From positions 1-64,000 of the forward strand of contig JOHN01000034.1 of assembly GCA_000719695.1 (NCBI GenBank): a DNA stretch of 64,000 nt, given 5' to 3'. Origin of the DNA: Streptomyces sp. NRRL F-6131. Lineage in GTDB: Bacteria > Actinomycetota > Actinomycetes > Streptomycetales > Streptomycetaceae. Below, in pieces: positions 44,602-51,906 of this stretch (position 1 is its first letter; each line of letters opens with the position of its first letter). Under the pieces are notes generated by a model. It did not search any database and was not told where the DNA came from. It worked only from the letters and a program-made list of their open reading frames with translations. Both the position numbers and the translations under genes were made by a program.

Positions 44602-46044
44602 TCAGCCGGTCCGGCGGACCCGACCCGAGACCAGGGCACCGAGCAGCGCCACCCCGGTCATGGTCAGGAAGATCACCGTGAAGGCACCGGTCGAGCCGGT
44701 GCCGGCCGCGCCCTCGTGGGCGGCGGCCACCGAGCCCCCGCCCAGCGCCGCGAACAGCACCCCGGCCAGACCCACCAGCAGCACATTGCCCAGCGCGTCG
44801 CTCACCTGGAGCGAGGCCGAGTTGGCCCCGGCGTCCTCCGGCGTCGACAGCTTCATCATCAGCACGCTGATGCTCGCCACCGCCAGGCCCATGCCGAGCC
44901 CGCCCACACCCCAGGCCACCGCCGCCACCCAGGCGGGCACCGCCGGGACGAGCGCCAGGGCCGCCCCCGCGATGGCCACCGCGGTCAGCACGAAGCCACC
45001 CCGGATCATCAGGGTCCGGTGGCGCTCCGCCGCCGGCCGGCCCTGGATCCAGGAACCCAGCGCCCAGGACAGGCCGCCGCTGGTCAGGGTGAGACCGGCC
45101 AGCGTCGGCGACAGGTGCCGCTCGGTCACCATCATCAGCGGGATGAACGCCTCGGCCGCGAAGAACGCCCCGGCCGCGACCCCGCGCAGCAGGATCACCG
45201 TCGGCAGGCCCCGCCCCGCCAGCAGCGTCCCGGCCGGCAGCAGCCCCAGCACCGCGGGGAGCAGCAGCGCCGCCCCGACCGCCGCGGGCAGCAGCCCGAG
45301 CAGGTCCAGCCGCTGGCCCGCGTACTGCAGCAGCCCGGCGCCGAGCGCGGCCATCGCGGCCAGTCCGGTGCGGCGGCGGTCGAACGCGGTGCCCCTGAGC
45401 ACCGGCTGCGCCTTCTCCGAACGGCGCAGCGCCGGGCCCATCACCGCGAGCGGCAGCAGGATCAGGACCGGTACGGCGAGGAAGACCCAGCGCCAGCCGA
45501 GGTGCTGGGTGACCGCGCCGGCGACCACCGGGCCGATGATCGACGGCAGCACCCAGGCCGAGGAGAAGGCCGCGAACACCGAGGGCCGCAGCCGCTCGGG
45601 GTAGGCCCGGCCGACCACCACGTAGAGCGCGACGATCACCAGTCCGCCGCCGAGGCCCTGGACGGCCCGGCCGCCCACGAAGACCCACATCCCGGGTGCC
45701 GCACCGGCCACCAGCAGGCCCGCGCCGAAGACCACGATGCCGGTGAACAGCGGTTGCAGCGGGCCGTTGCGGTCGCACCACTGACCGGAGACCACCAGCG
45801 CGAACAGCGTGGTGGTGAAGTAGCCGGAGAAGGCGAAGGCGTACAGCCCGATCCCGTCGAGCTCACGGGCGGCGACCGGCATCGCCGTGTTGACGGCCGT
45901 CGCCTCGAAGGCGATCACCAGGACCACCGAGACGATCCCCAGGGTCAGGGCCCGGAAGCGGTCGCCCATGACCCCTCCCCCGCCGGGGTCGGTCGGTATC
46001 GGGACGGGGGCGGTGTCGGCCGAGGCGGGGGAGGCTGTGGTCAT
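44602..46044 (-). CDS. MFS drug-efflux-type transporter
   Basis: A 480-residue permease with 14 likely helices (DHA2 type). Visible features are FEATAVNTAMPVAARELDG, the motif-A-like GQWCDRNGPLQPL, GGRAVQGLGGGLVIVALYVVVGRAYP and the motif-C-like SSAWVLPSIIGPVVAGAV. Substrates are probably drugs or small organic molecules. The start codon lies inside a CATACGTATG palindrome and a TACGAT -10 box ends seven bases upstream, suggesting a leaderless mRNA under direct repressor control. No regulator gene is adjacent. Confidence 0.87.
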   Translation of the reverse strand: MTTASPASADTAPVPIPTDPGGGGVMGDRFRALTLGIVSVVLVIAFEATAVNTAMPVAARELDGIGLYAFAFSGYFTTTLFALVVSGQWCDRNGPLQPLFTGIVVFGAGLLVAGAAPGMWVFVGGRAVQGLGGGLVIVALYVVVGRAYPERLRPSVFAAFSSAWVLPSIIGPVVAGAVTQHLGWRWVFLAVPVLILLPLAVMGPALRRSEKAQPVLRGTAFDRRRTGLAAMAALGAGLLQYAGQRLDLLGLLPAAVGAALLLPAVLGLLPAGTLLAGRGLPTVILLRGVAAGAFFAAEAFIPLMMVTERHLSPTLAGLTLTSGGLSWALGSWIQGRPAAERHRTLMIRGGFVLTAVAIAGAALALVPAVPAWVAAVAWGVGGLGMGLAVASISVLMMKLSTPEDAGANSASLQVSDALGNVLLVGLAGVLFAALGGGSVAAAHEGAAGTGSTGAFTVIFLTMTGVALLGALVSGRVRRTG

Positions 46045-46057
46045 ACGTATGATCGTA
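46042..46057 (-). promoter_or_regulatory. Leaderless promoter with palindromic operator over the MFS start
   Basis: On the minus strand TACGAT (46052-46057) is followed by CATACGTATG, a perfect 10-base palindrome (46042-46051) that includes the ATG. A dimeric repressor bound there would cover +1 and the start codon. Confidence 0.5.
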
Positions 46058-46153
46058 AGGCGCGCTTGGCTCGATGACCCCTGACCGTGGTCGCTGTTCC
46101 GCTCCTCCTCGCGACCTAGGCCGGGCGCCGGGGACCGGACTGCGGGGACCGGG

Positions 46154-46468
46154 TCAGTGCAGCACCTTCAGGCCCACCACGCCGGAGACGATCAGCAGCA
46201 GACAGCCGATCCGGGCCAGGGTCGCCGCGTCGCCGAGCACGGCCATGCCGTAGAGCGCCGTGCCCACCGCGCCGATGCCCACCCAGACCGCGTAGCCGGT
46301 GCCGATCGGGATCGTGCGCATCGCGTAGGCCAGGCCGCCCATCGAGAGCGCCAGCGCCACGCCGAACACCACGGTCGGGACCAGCCGGGAGAACCCCTTG
46401 GAGGACTCCAGGGCCACCGCCCACACGGTCTCCAGGACACCGGAAACGATCAGAACGAGCCAAGCCAT
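46154..46468 (-). CDS. gdx: SMR-family guanidinium exporter (Gdx/SugE)
   Basis: A 104-residue four-helix small multidrug resistance protein: AWLVLIVSGVLETVWAVALESSKGF with the essential membrane glutamate E13 in SGVLETVWA, AMRTIPIGTGYAVWVGIGAVGTAL, and LLLIVSGVVGLKVLH. SMR proteins of the Gdx subtype exchange guanidinium for protons. The subtype call rests on the guanidine-III riboswitch in its 5' leader, which is strong contextual evidence. GGAGG lies ten bases before the ATG. There is no second SMR gene, so it should act as a dual-topology homodimer. Confidence 0.9.
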   Translation of the reverse strand: MAWLVLIVSGVLETVWAVALESSKGFSRLVPTVVFGVALALSMGGLAYAMRTIPIGTGYAVWVGIGAVGTALYGMAVLGDAATLARIGCLLLIVSGVVGLKVLH

Positions 46469-46491
46469 GACGGTCGTACCTCCGCAGTCGG

Positions 46492-46511
46492 CAGCGGCCG
46501 GGTTGCCGCTG
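46492..46511 (-). promoter_or_regulatory. Expression-platform hairpin of the gdx riboswitch
   Basis: CAGCGGC and GCCGCTG form a 7-bp stem with a 6-base loop between the aptamer and the GGAGG ribosome site of gdx. It could transmit ligand binding to translation. Confidence 0.45.
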
Positions 46512-46516
46512 TCACT

Positions 46517-46556
46517 GCGCCGTCTTGTCGTCACCGGGTACGACGCGCTCGTCCGG
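46517..46556 (-). ncRNA. Guanidine-III riboswitch (ykkC-III) aptamer
   Basis: The minus-strand leader of gdx contains CCGGACGAGCGCGTCGTACC followed by CGGTGACGACAAGACGGCGC. This matches, from memory, the ykkC-III consensus (CCGGACGAGG..GCCGUACCCGG..ACAAGACGGCGC), including the conserved GGACGAG and ACAAGACGG strands of the pseudoknot. It ends about 50 bases upstream of the gdx start. Guanidine-III switches turn on guanidine exporters when free guanidinium binds. Confidence 0.88.
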
Positions 46557-46636
46557 GGCGGCCGCCGGGGGCCACCTGTCTCCGACCGTAGCACACCCCT
46601 TCCGATATCCCGCCACACAGAATTTACGAAGGGATA

Positions 46637-46666
46637 TTGACGCCCCGCCCGGCATTCCGCCAGACT
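46637..46666 (+). promoter_or_regulatory. Promoter of the Cys-rich micro-ORF / tRNA-Cys region
   Basis: TTGACG (46637-46642) and CAGACT (46661-46666) are 18 bp apart, close to the streptomycete consensus, placing +1 near 46672, about 33 bases before the micro-ORF start. Confidence 0.5.
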
Positions 46667-46704
46667 GAATTCACCAACACGGCGAACGACGACAGGAGTC
46701 GGAC

Positions 46705-46794
46705 ATGGACAGGAGCACGGCGACCAGCGCGCCCCGCGCCTGCACCACCGCTCCCCGCTGTTGTCGCGCCTGTCGCTGCTGCCGCTGCGCCTGA
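46705..46794 (+). CDS. Cysteine-rich 29-residue micro-ORF upstream of tRNA-Cys
   Basis: An ATG with AGGAG seven bases upstream opens 29 codons, seven of them cysteine (residues 13, 19, 20, 23, 25, 26 and 28) mixed with arginine: the last 12 residues read RCCRACRCCRCA, using both TGC and TGT. It stops 55 bases before the tRNA-Cys gene on the same strand. Such poly-Cys micro-ORFs act in Mycobacterium as cysteine-sensing upstream ORFs. Whether this one controls the tRNA, or responds to it, is inference. It is not a known antimicrobial or metallothionein by sequence. Confidence 0.55.
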   Translation: MDRSTATSAPRACTTAPRCCRACRCCRCA

Positions 46795-46849
46795 GTCGCG
46801 CCCGCAGTACAGCCTCGCGGTACAGCTTCACTGCTCAGTACCGTCCCAC

Positions 46850-46924
46850 GGCCGTGTGCCCGAGTGGATCAGGGAACCGCCTGCAAAGCGGTGTACACGG
46901 GTTCGATTCCCGTCATGGCCTCCA
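46850..46924 (+). tRNA. tRNA-Cys (anticodon GCA)
   Basis: A full cloverleaf: acceptor GGCCGTG/CATGGCC with one G-U pair, D arm GCCCGAGTGGATCAGGG, anticodon stem ACCGC/GCGGT around the loop CTGCAAA (anticodon GCA), T arm ACGGGTTCGATTCCCGT, discriminator U and encoded CCA (46922-46924). A TACCGT box (46839-46844) ends five bases before it, so it may have its own promoter. A strong terminator follows. Confidence 0.97.
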
Positions 46925-46976
46925 CGGAAGAGAATTGCCGGTCAGCGCCCGAAAGGGCCGACCGGCAATTCTCCGT
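46924..46976 (+). terminator. Terminator after tRNA-Cys
   Basis: GAGAATTGCCGGTC (46930-46943) pairs exactly with 46960-46973, extended by ACGG/CCGT, and is unusually AT-containing for this genome. The loop holds a second small hairpin (GCCC-GAAA-GGGC). Confidence 0.85.
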
Positions 46977-47050
46977 GCATTCTTCCGGGCGATTCCGGGT
47001 AATTCCGGGAAAGCCCCGCGGAATTACCCGGCCCGGCCGGCCCGGCCGGC

Positions 47051-49378
47051 TCAGCCGGTGACGGCGTCCTCCGGGCGGATCGGCAGCCGGCCCACCGGCA
47101 GTCCGGTGGCGGCGCGGACCGCCGCGGCCACCGCCGCCGGCGCGGCCACCGCCGGCACCGCGCTGACCGCCTTGGCCCCGAACGGGGCCACCACGTCGCG
47201 CTCCTCCAGCAGGGCGGCGATCCGGATCTCCGGGGTGTCCAGCGCGGTCGGCAGCCGGTAGCCGGTGAACGAGGGGTTGGCCAGCAGGCCGCCCTCGGTG
47301 CGGAGGTCCTCCAGCAGCGCCAGACCGACGCCCTGGGCGACCCCGGCCTCGATCCGGTCCTCGATCTGCCGCGGGTTCAGCGCCCGGCCGACGTCCTGGG
47401 CCACCGTCATCTCGACCACCCGGACGGCGCCCAGCTCGATGTCCACGTCCACCACCGCGCGCATCGCGCAGAAGGCGATGGAGACGAAGGCGTCGCCCTG
47501 GCCGGCCTCGTCCAGCGCCTCGGTCGGGTGCGGGCGGCACTGCGCGGTCGCCCAGAGCTCCTTGCCCTCCAGCGCCTCGGCCACCGGCATCCCGAGCACC
47601 CCGTCGTACGAGGTGATCTTGCCGTCGGCGATCTGCAGCAGCTCCACCGACATCCCGAAGTTGGCGGCGATCGGCTGGAGCAGCTGGTGGCGGACCATCA
47701 GCGCGGCCCGCTCGACCGCGCCGCCGGACACCCAGGTGTGCCGGCCCCGGGCGGACGGACCGGCCACCGACTGGTCGCTGTCGGCCGGCGCGATGTACAC
47801 CTCGCCGACGCCCAGCACGCTCTGCACGATCTGCCGGGCCAGCGTGGCGAAGCCCTGGCCGGCGTCGACGGCGGCGCAGATCACCGTGGCGTGGTCACCG
47901 CTGACCCGCACCGTCGCGGTGGCGACCTCGTCCTCGCCCTCGGCGCCCAGCATGTGCACCATGCCCAGCGCGTAGCCGATCCCGCGCCGCACCGCGGCCG
48001 GGTCGCCGGCCCCGCCGGGACCGCCCGGCAGCAGCCACTCGGCGTCCGGGTCGTCCACCGGCAGGGCCGGCAGCGGCTCGGCGGCGACGGCGTCCAGCAG
48101 CGCGGCCACCGGGGCCGGGCAGGTGACGGCCTGTCCGGTGGGCAGCGGGTCGCCGGTCGCCATGACGTTGCGCCGGCGGATCTCCACCGGGTCCACGCCG
48201 ATCCGGGCGGCCAGCTGGTCCAGCTGCGACTCGTAGGCGAAGCAGGCCTGCAGGGCGCCCTCGCCGCGCATCCGGCCGGCCGGCGGGTTGTTGGTGCGGA
48301 CCGCCCAGGCGTCCACGAAGACGTTGGGGCAGTTGTACGGACCGACCGAGAAGGCGGTGGCGGCGGCCAGCGCCTCGGCCGAGACGTCCGCGTAGGCGCC
48401 GCCGTCCAGCAGGATCTGCGCCTCGACCTTCACCAGCGTGCCGTCCGCGTCGGCGTGGTGGCGGTAGCGCAGGAGCGCCGGGTGCCGCGAGGTGTGGGTG
48501 TGGAAGGACTCCTCGCGGGTGAGGGTCATCTTCACCGGGCGGCCGGTGCGCAGTGCCAGCAGTGCCAGGGTGACCTGGAAGGAGAGGTCCTCGCGGTCGG
48601 AGGTGGCGCCGGGCACGCCGGTGACCACCAGCCGGACCCGGTCCGGCTCCAGCCCCAGGCAGGCGGCGGTGCGGTCCCGGTCGCCGTGCGGGTCGGTGGA
48701 GGAGAGGTGCAGCTCGACCCCGCCGTCCGGGCGCGGCACGGCCAGACCGGCCTCGGCGCCGAGCGGGGCCGGGTCCTGCCGGCCGACCTGGTACAGGCCC
48801 TCGACGACGACCTCGCCGGCCGCCTCCGGGTCGCCGGTGCGCAGCGGCAGGTGGCGGAAGAGGTTGCCGTCCGGGTGCAGCGCCGGGGCGGTGAAGGCCT
48901 GTTCGGGGTCGGTGACGGCCTCCAGCGGCTCGTACTCGACGACGATCAGGCCGACCGCGAGCCGGGCGGTGTCGGGGTGGTCGGCGGCCACCGCGGCCAC
49001 CGGCTCGCCGTGGTGGCGGACCACCCCGGCGGCCAGCACCGGGCGGTCGGAGACGATCGGTCCGGACGGCGCGCCGTCCGGGGTGCCGTCCGGACCGGCC
49101 GGCAGGTCGGTGGCCGTCACCACGGCGTGCACACCGGGCAGGGCCAGCGCGGCCGAGGTGTCGATGCCGAGGATCCGGGCGTGCGGGTGCGGCGAGCGCA
49201 GCACCGCGCCCCACAGCAGGCCCTCGGCCCAGAGGTCGGCGGCGTACGGGTAGATGCCGAGGGCCTTGGGAAGGGCGTCGCTGCGCAGCGGGGAACTGCC
49301 CAGCCCGAACGGCTCCGTGGCGCCGCCCGCGTCGCCGTCCTGCTGGAGTGCTGCGCCGATGTCGGTAGGCGACGTCAT
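47051..49378 (-). CDS. Molybdenum hydroxylase large subunit (xanthine dehydrogenase-like)
   Basis: A 775-residue molybdopterin-binding subunit. It has the aldehyde-oxidase hammerhead (LWAEGLLWGAVLRSPHPHARI), ATDLPAGP, HGEPVAAVAADHPDTARLAV, TLTREESFHTHTSRHPALLRYRHHADADG, NNPPAGRMRGEGALQACFAYESQLDQLA and VGLALLEDLRTEGGLL. The C-terminal site that normally reads KGVGEP, carrying the catalytic Glu, reads GAKAVSAVPAVAAPAA here, so the general base appears absent. It is last of a three-gene operon, overlapping the Fe-S subunit by four bases. The substrate is unknown. Confidence 0.85.
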   Translation of the reverse strand: MTSPTDIGAALQQDGDAGGATEPFGLGSSPLRSDALPKALGIYPYAADLWAEGLLWGAVLRSPHPHARILGIDTSAALALPGVHAVVTATDLPAGPDGTPDGAPSGPIVSDRPVLAAGVVRHHGEPVAAVAADHPDTARLAVGLIVVEYEPLEAVTDPEQAFTAPALHPDGNLFRHLPLRTGDPEAAGEVVVEGLYQVGRQDPAPLGAEAGLAVPRPDGGVELHLSSTDPHGDRDRTAACLGLEPDRVRLVVTGVPGATSDREDLSFQVTLALLALRTGRPVKMTLTREESFHTHTSRHPALLRYRHHADADGTLVKVEAQILLDGGAYADVSAEALAAATAFSVGPYNCPNVFVDAWAVRTNNPPAGRMRGEGALQACFAYESQLDQLAARIGVDPVEIRRRNVMATGDPLPTGQAVTCPAPVAALLDAVAAEPLPALPVDDPDAEWLLPGGPGGAGDPAAVRRGIGYALGMVHMLGAEGEDEVATATVRVSGDHATVICAAVDAGQGFATLARQIVQSVLGVGEVYIAPADSDQSVAGPSARGRHTWVSGGAVERAALMVRHQLLQPIAANFGMSVELLQIADGKITSYDGVLGMPVAEALEGKELWATAQCRPHPTEALDEAGQGDAFVSIAFCAMRAVVDVDIELGAVRVVEMTVAQDVGRALNPRQIEDRIEAGVAQGVGLALLEDLRTEGGLLANPSFTGYRLPTALDTPEIRIAALLEERDVVAPFGAKAVSAVPAVAAPAAVAAAVRAATGLPVGRLPIRPEDAVTG

Positions 49379-50676
49379 GATGCGTGGTCGTCCTCGGGGA
49401 GCCGGATGCCGTGGGCGGGGGTGGCGCCGTACGGGACGCCGGCGGGGGCGGTGCCCTCGACCGGGACGCCGTGCGGGGGCGTGGGGACGTACGGCGTGCC
49501 GTGCGCCGGGGTGCCGCCGTCGTGGCCGGGCTGCTGGGACCAGCCGGTGGCGTCGTAGCCCGGGACCGGGGTGCCGTGCGCGGGGGTGGTGGGCCCGGGA
49601 CCGCCGGCGGCCGGGGTCTCGTACACCGGGCCGTCGTACGCCGAGGCGTTGTCGTAGCCGGACTGCTGGGACCAGCCGCCCGCGTCGGGGTGGCCGGGCC
49701 CGGGCAGGTAGGTGCCGTGCGCCGGCGTGGCGCCGGGGTAGGGCTGCTGCTCGGGGTGGCCCTGGACCGGGTAGAAGCCGGTGGACTCGCCGGACTGCTG
49801 CGCCGGGACGTCCCGGACCGGGGCCAGCACGGTGGTGTCGTACACCCCGCTGTCGTAGCCGCCCGCCCCGTCGGGGAGGCCGTACGGCAGGCCGGTGCCG
49901 GTGCCGACCGCGGGGTCGGCCTGCTCGGCGGCCGGCGCCGGCACGTGCTCGATCCAGGCGTCGTCGGTGTACACGGGCAGGTCGGCGGTGGCCGGTCCGG
50001 GGTCCGCCGCGACGGCGACCGGCGCCGGCTCGTGCGAGGGCCCGGGGACGGCCGCGCCGGACGCCCGGGTGGCCGGGGCCTCCTCGGCGACCGGCTCCTC
50101 CCCCGCCCCGGACTCGGCCGCGCGCGCGTCGGCGACGGTCTGCACGGCGGCCAGCGCGCCCCGGTAGCCGGTGCAGCGGCAGAGGTTGCCGCACAGCGCC
50201 TGCCGGGCCTCGACCTCGGTGGGCCGGTGGTTGCGCTGGAGCAGGTCGTGCACGGCCATCGCCAGGCCGGGCACGCAGTAGCCGCACTGCACGGCGCCGG
50301 ACTCGGCCAGCGCCTGCTGGACGTCGCTGGCACCGCCGCCGGCCGACAGGCCCTCGACGGTGTTGATCTCGCTGTCCTGGGCCAGCGCGGCGGGCACCAG
50401 GCACCCGGCGACCAGCTGGCCGTCGACCTGCACCGAGCAGGCCCCGCACTCGCCCTGCTCGCAGCCGTCCTTGGCACCGGCCAGGCCCAGCCGCTCGCGG
50501 AGCACGTAGAGCAGGCTCTCGCCGATCCAGGCGTCGGTGACGGGCCGTTCGAAGCCGTTGACCCGCAGGGTGTACGAGGTGGTCGGCCGCAGTTCGCGGC
50601 TGACCTGCGGCGCGTGGTCGTGCCCGTGGTCGAGCAGCCCCGCGTCCAGGGCCTCGATGGGGTGGTCTGTGGTCAC
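49375..50676 (-). CDS. 2Fe-2S subunit of the molybdenum hydroxylase with long repeat tail
   Basis: A 433-residue protein, more than twice the usual 160-180. Residues 33-185 are the two-cluster electron-transfer subunit: plant-ferredoxin cluster C72, C77, C80, C92 (GCEQGECGAC) and helical cluster C131, C134, C166, C168 (CGYC, CGNLCRC). After residue 190 comes about 240 residues of Pro/Gly/Tyr/His-rich low complexity, with TPAHGT-type motifs at four sites and WSQQ at two. Such a tail is not needed for electron transfer. GTG start; both ends overlap neighbours by four bases. Confidence 0.87.
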   Translation of the reverse strand: MTTDHPIEALDAGLLDHGHDHAPQVSRELRPTTSYTLRVNGFERPVTDAWIGESLLYVLRERLGLAGAKDGCEQGECGACSVQVDGQLVAGCLVPAALAQDSEINTVEGLSAGGGASDVQQALAESGAVQCGYCVPGLAMAVHDLLQRNHRPTEVEARQALCGNLCRCTGYRGALAAVQTVADARAAESGAGEEPVAEEAPATRASGAAVPGPSHEPAPVAVAADPGPATADLPVYTDDAWIEHVPAPAAEQADPAVGTGTGLPYGLPDGAGGYDSGVYDTTVLAPVRDVPAQQSGESTGFYPVQGHPEQQPYPGATPAHGTYLPGPGHPDAGGWSQQSGYDNASAYDGPVYETPAAGGPGPTTPAHGTPVPGYDATGWSQQPGHDGGTPAHGTPYVPTPPHGVPVEGTAPAGVPYGATPAHGIRLPEDDHAS

Positions 50677-51554
50677 TTGAGCGCCCTTCCCAGTGCCCGG
50701 CGGGCCAGCACGGCTACGGTACGCCGCAGACGGACGGCGGCGGCGCTCGGCCCCTCGGTGACGGCCTCCCAGGCGCCCTCCGGGCCGTAGCCGTCGGGGA
50801 CGCAGGCGGCGGCCACGTACTCGCCGAAGGCCGCGGTGGCGGCGGGGTCGATCTCCCGCGAGCCGTCCCAGTCGATGCAGCCGGCCACCCAGGCCTCGGC
50901 CTCCAGCGGCCGCAGCGGCACCGGGGCGACGGCGCCGACGGCGCAGCGGACGGCGCGCCGGGCCGGGTCCAGGACGAGGGCGACGGAGGCGGTGGCGCGG
51001 GCCGGGCCGCTGCGGCCGGTGGCCTTGAGGAAGACCTGCGGGGCGTGCAGCAGGGGGACCCGGACCCAGGTGAGCAGCTCGCCGGGGCGCAGCGGGTCGA
51101 GGCCGGTGAGCAGGTGGCTGACCGGGACCTCGCGGGTGGCGCCGGCCCGGGCGAGGGTGACGCTGGCCTCCAGCGCGGCCAGCACCGGGAGGGTGTCGCC
51201 GGCCGGGGCCGCGGTGGCGATGTTGCCGCCGAGGGTGCCGACGTTGCGGACCTGCGGGGGGCCGGCGGTGCGGGCGGCGTCGGCGAGCGCGGGGATCAGG
51301 GCGGCGAAGTCCGGGCGGTCCATCCGGGCGTGGGTGAGCCCGGCCCCGAGGACGGCGGTGCCGCCGTCCTCGTAGCGCCAGCCGCGGAGCTCGGTGATCC
51401 GGCCGAGGCCGACCAGGGAGGCGGGGCGGAGGCGTCCGGCATTGACGGCCTCCATCAGGTCGGTGGCGCCGGCCACCGGCACCGCGGCCGGGTGAGCGGC
51501 CAGCGCTTCGACGGCCTCGTCGAGGGAGGCCGGCAGCATGATCGTCCGGTTCAC
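50673..51554 (-). CDS. FAD-binding subunit of the molybdenum hydroxylase
   Basis: A 293-residue subunit of the CO-dehydrogenase medium-chain/XDH FAD family: MLPASLDEAVEALAAHPAAVPVAGATDLMEAVNAG (FAD pyrophosphate loop), GLTHARM, and the second FAD motif RNVGTLGGNIATAAPAGD. It passes electrons from the Fe-S subunit to NAD+ or another acceptor. I use the GTG at 51554; a longer frame adds an unrelated Arg/Pro-rich stretch. It is the first gene of the operon. No XdhC-type maturation gene is in the window. Confidence 0.87.
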   Translation of the reverse strand: MNRTIMLPASLDEAVEALAAHPAAVPVAGATDLMEAVNAGRLRPASLVGLGRITELRGWRYEDGGTAVLGAGLTHARMDRPDFAALIPALADAARTAGPPQVRNVGTLGGNIATAAPAGDTLPVLAALEASVTLARAGATREVPVSHLLTGLDPLRPGELLTWVRVPLLHAPQVFLKATGRSGPARATASVALVLDPARRAVRCAVGAVAPVPLRPLEAEAWVAGCIDWDGSREIDPAATAAFGEYVAAACVPDGYGPEGAWEAVTEGPSAAAVRLRRTVAVLARRALGRALK

Positions 51555-51906
51555 CTGGGTCCCACCGTGCTCCACTTGCTCATCGATCGCCTGCCGCCCG
51601 CGGGCCCTGGGCCCCGGTGTCCGCTCCGGCAGCCCGGCCTGGCCCGTAGGGTACGGGCGATCGGGCCGGGTTGGGCAACTCTGGCACACAATGCTCGATG
51701 ATCATTTCGGGGCAGGCGAACGGTACTGCCCGATTGGGACCGTTACCGGGCGGTATCTGCCCCGGCCCGGTACGGACCGGGGCAGATGTTCATCTGTTCT
51801 TGACGTCCGACGACTGCCCGGAAGTTCCCGCGGGGAGTGTCCTCGCCCGCCCGCCCCCGGGTCGGCACTCCGGCCCGGGTCGGGTGCCGGAGCGCCGGGG
51901 CGGGTG
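51555..51906. other. Intergenic stretch, 352 bases
   Basis: It contains the upstream region of the molybdenum hydroxylase operon (AT-richer near 51680-51720) and, at 51755-51787, a terminator hairpin listed separately. TACCGTTAC-like and TACTGCCC repeats near 51722-51750 have no clear role. Confidence 0.45.
51755..51787 (-). terminator. Terminator-like hairpin between the GH20 and Mo-hydroxylase genes
   Basis: ATCTGCCCCGG (51755-51765) and CCGGGGCAGAT (51777-51787) form a perfect 11-bp stem with an 11-base loop. It is upstream of the GH20 gene end in minus-strand order, so it may instead belong to a leader or be an operator. Confidence 0.35.
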
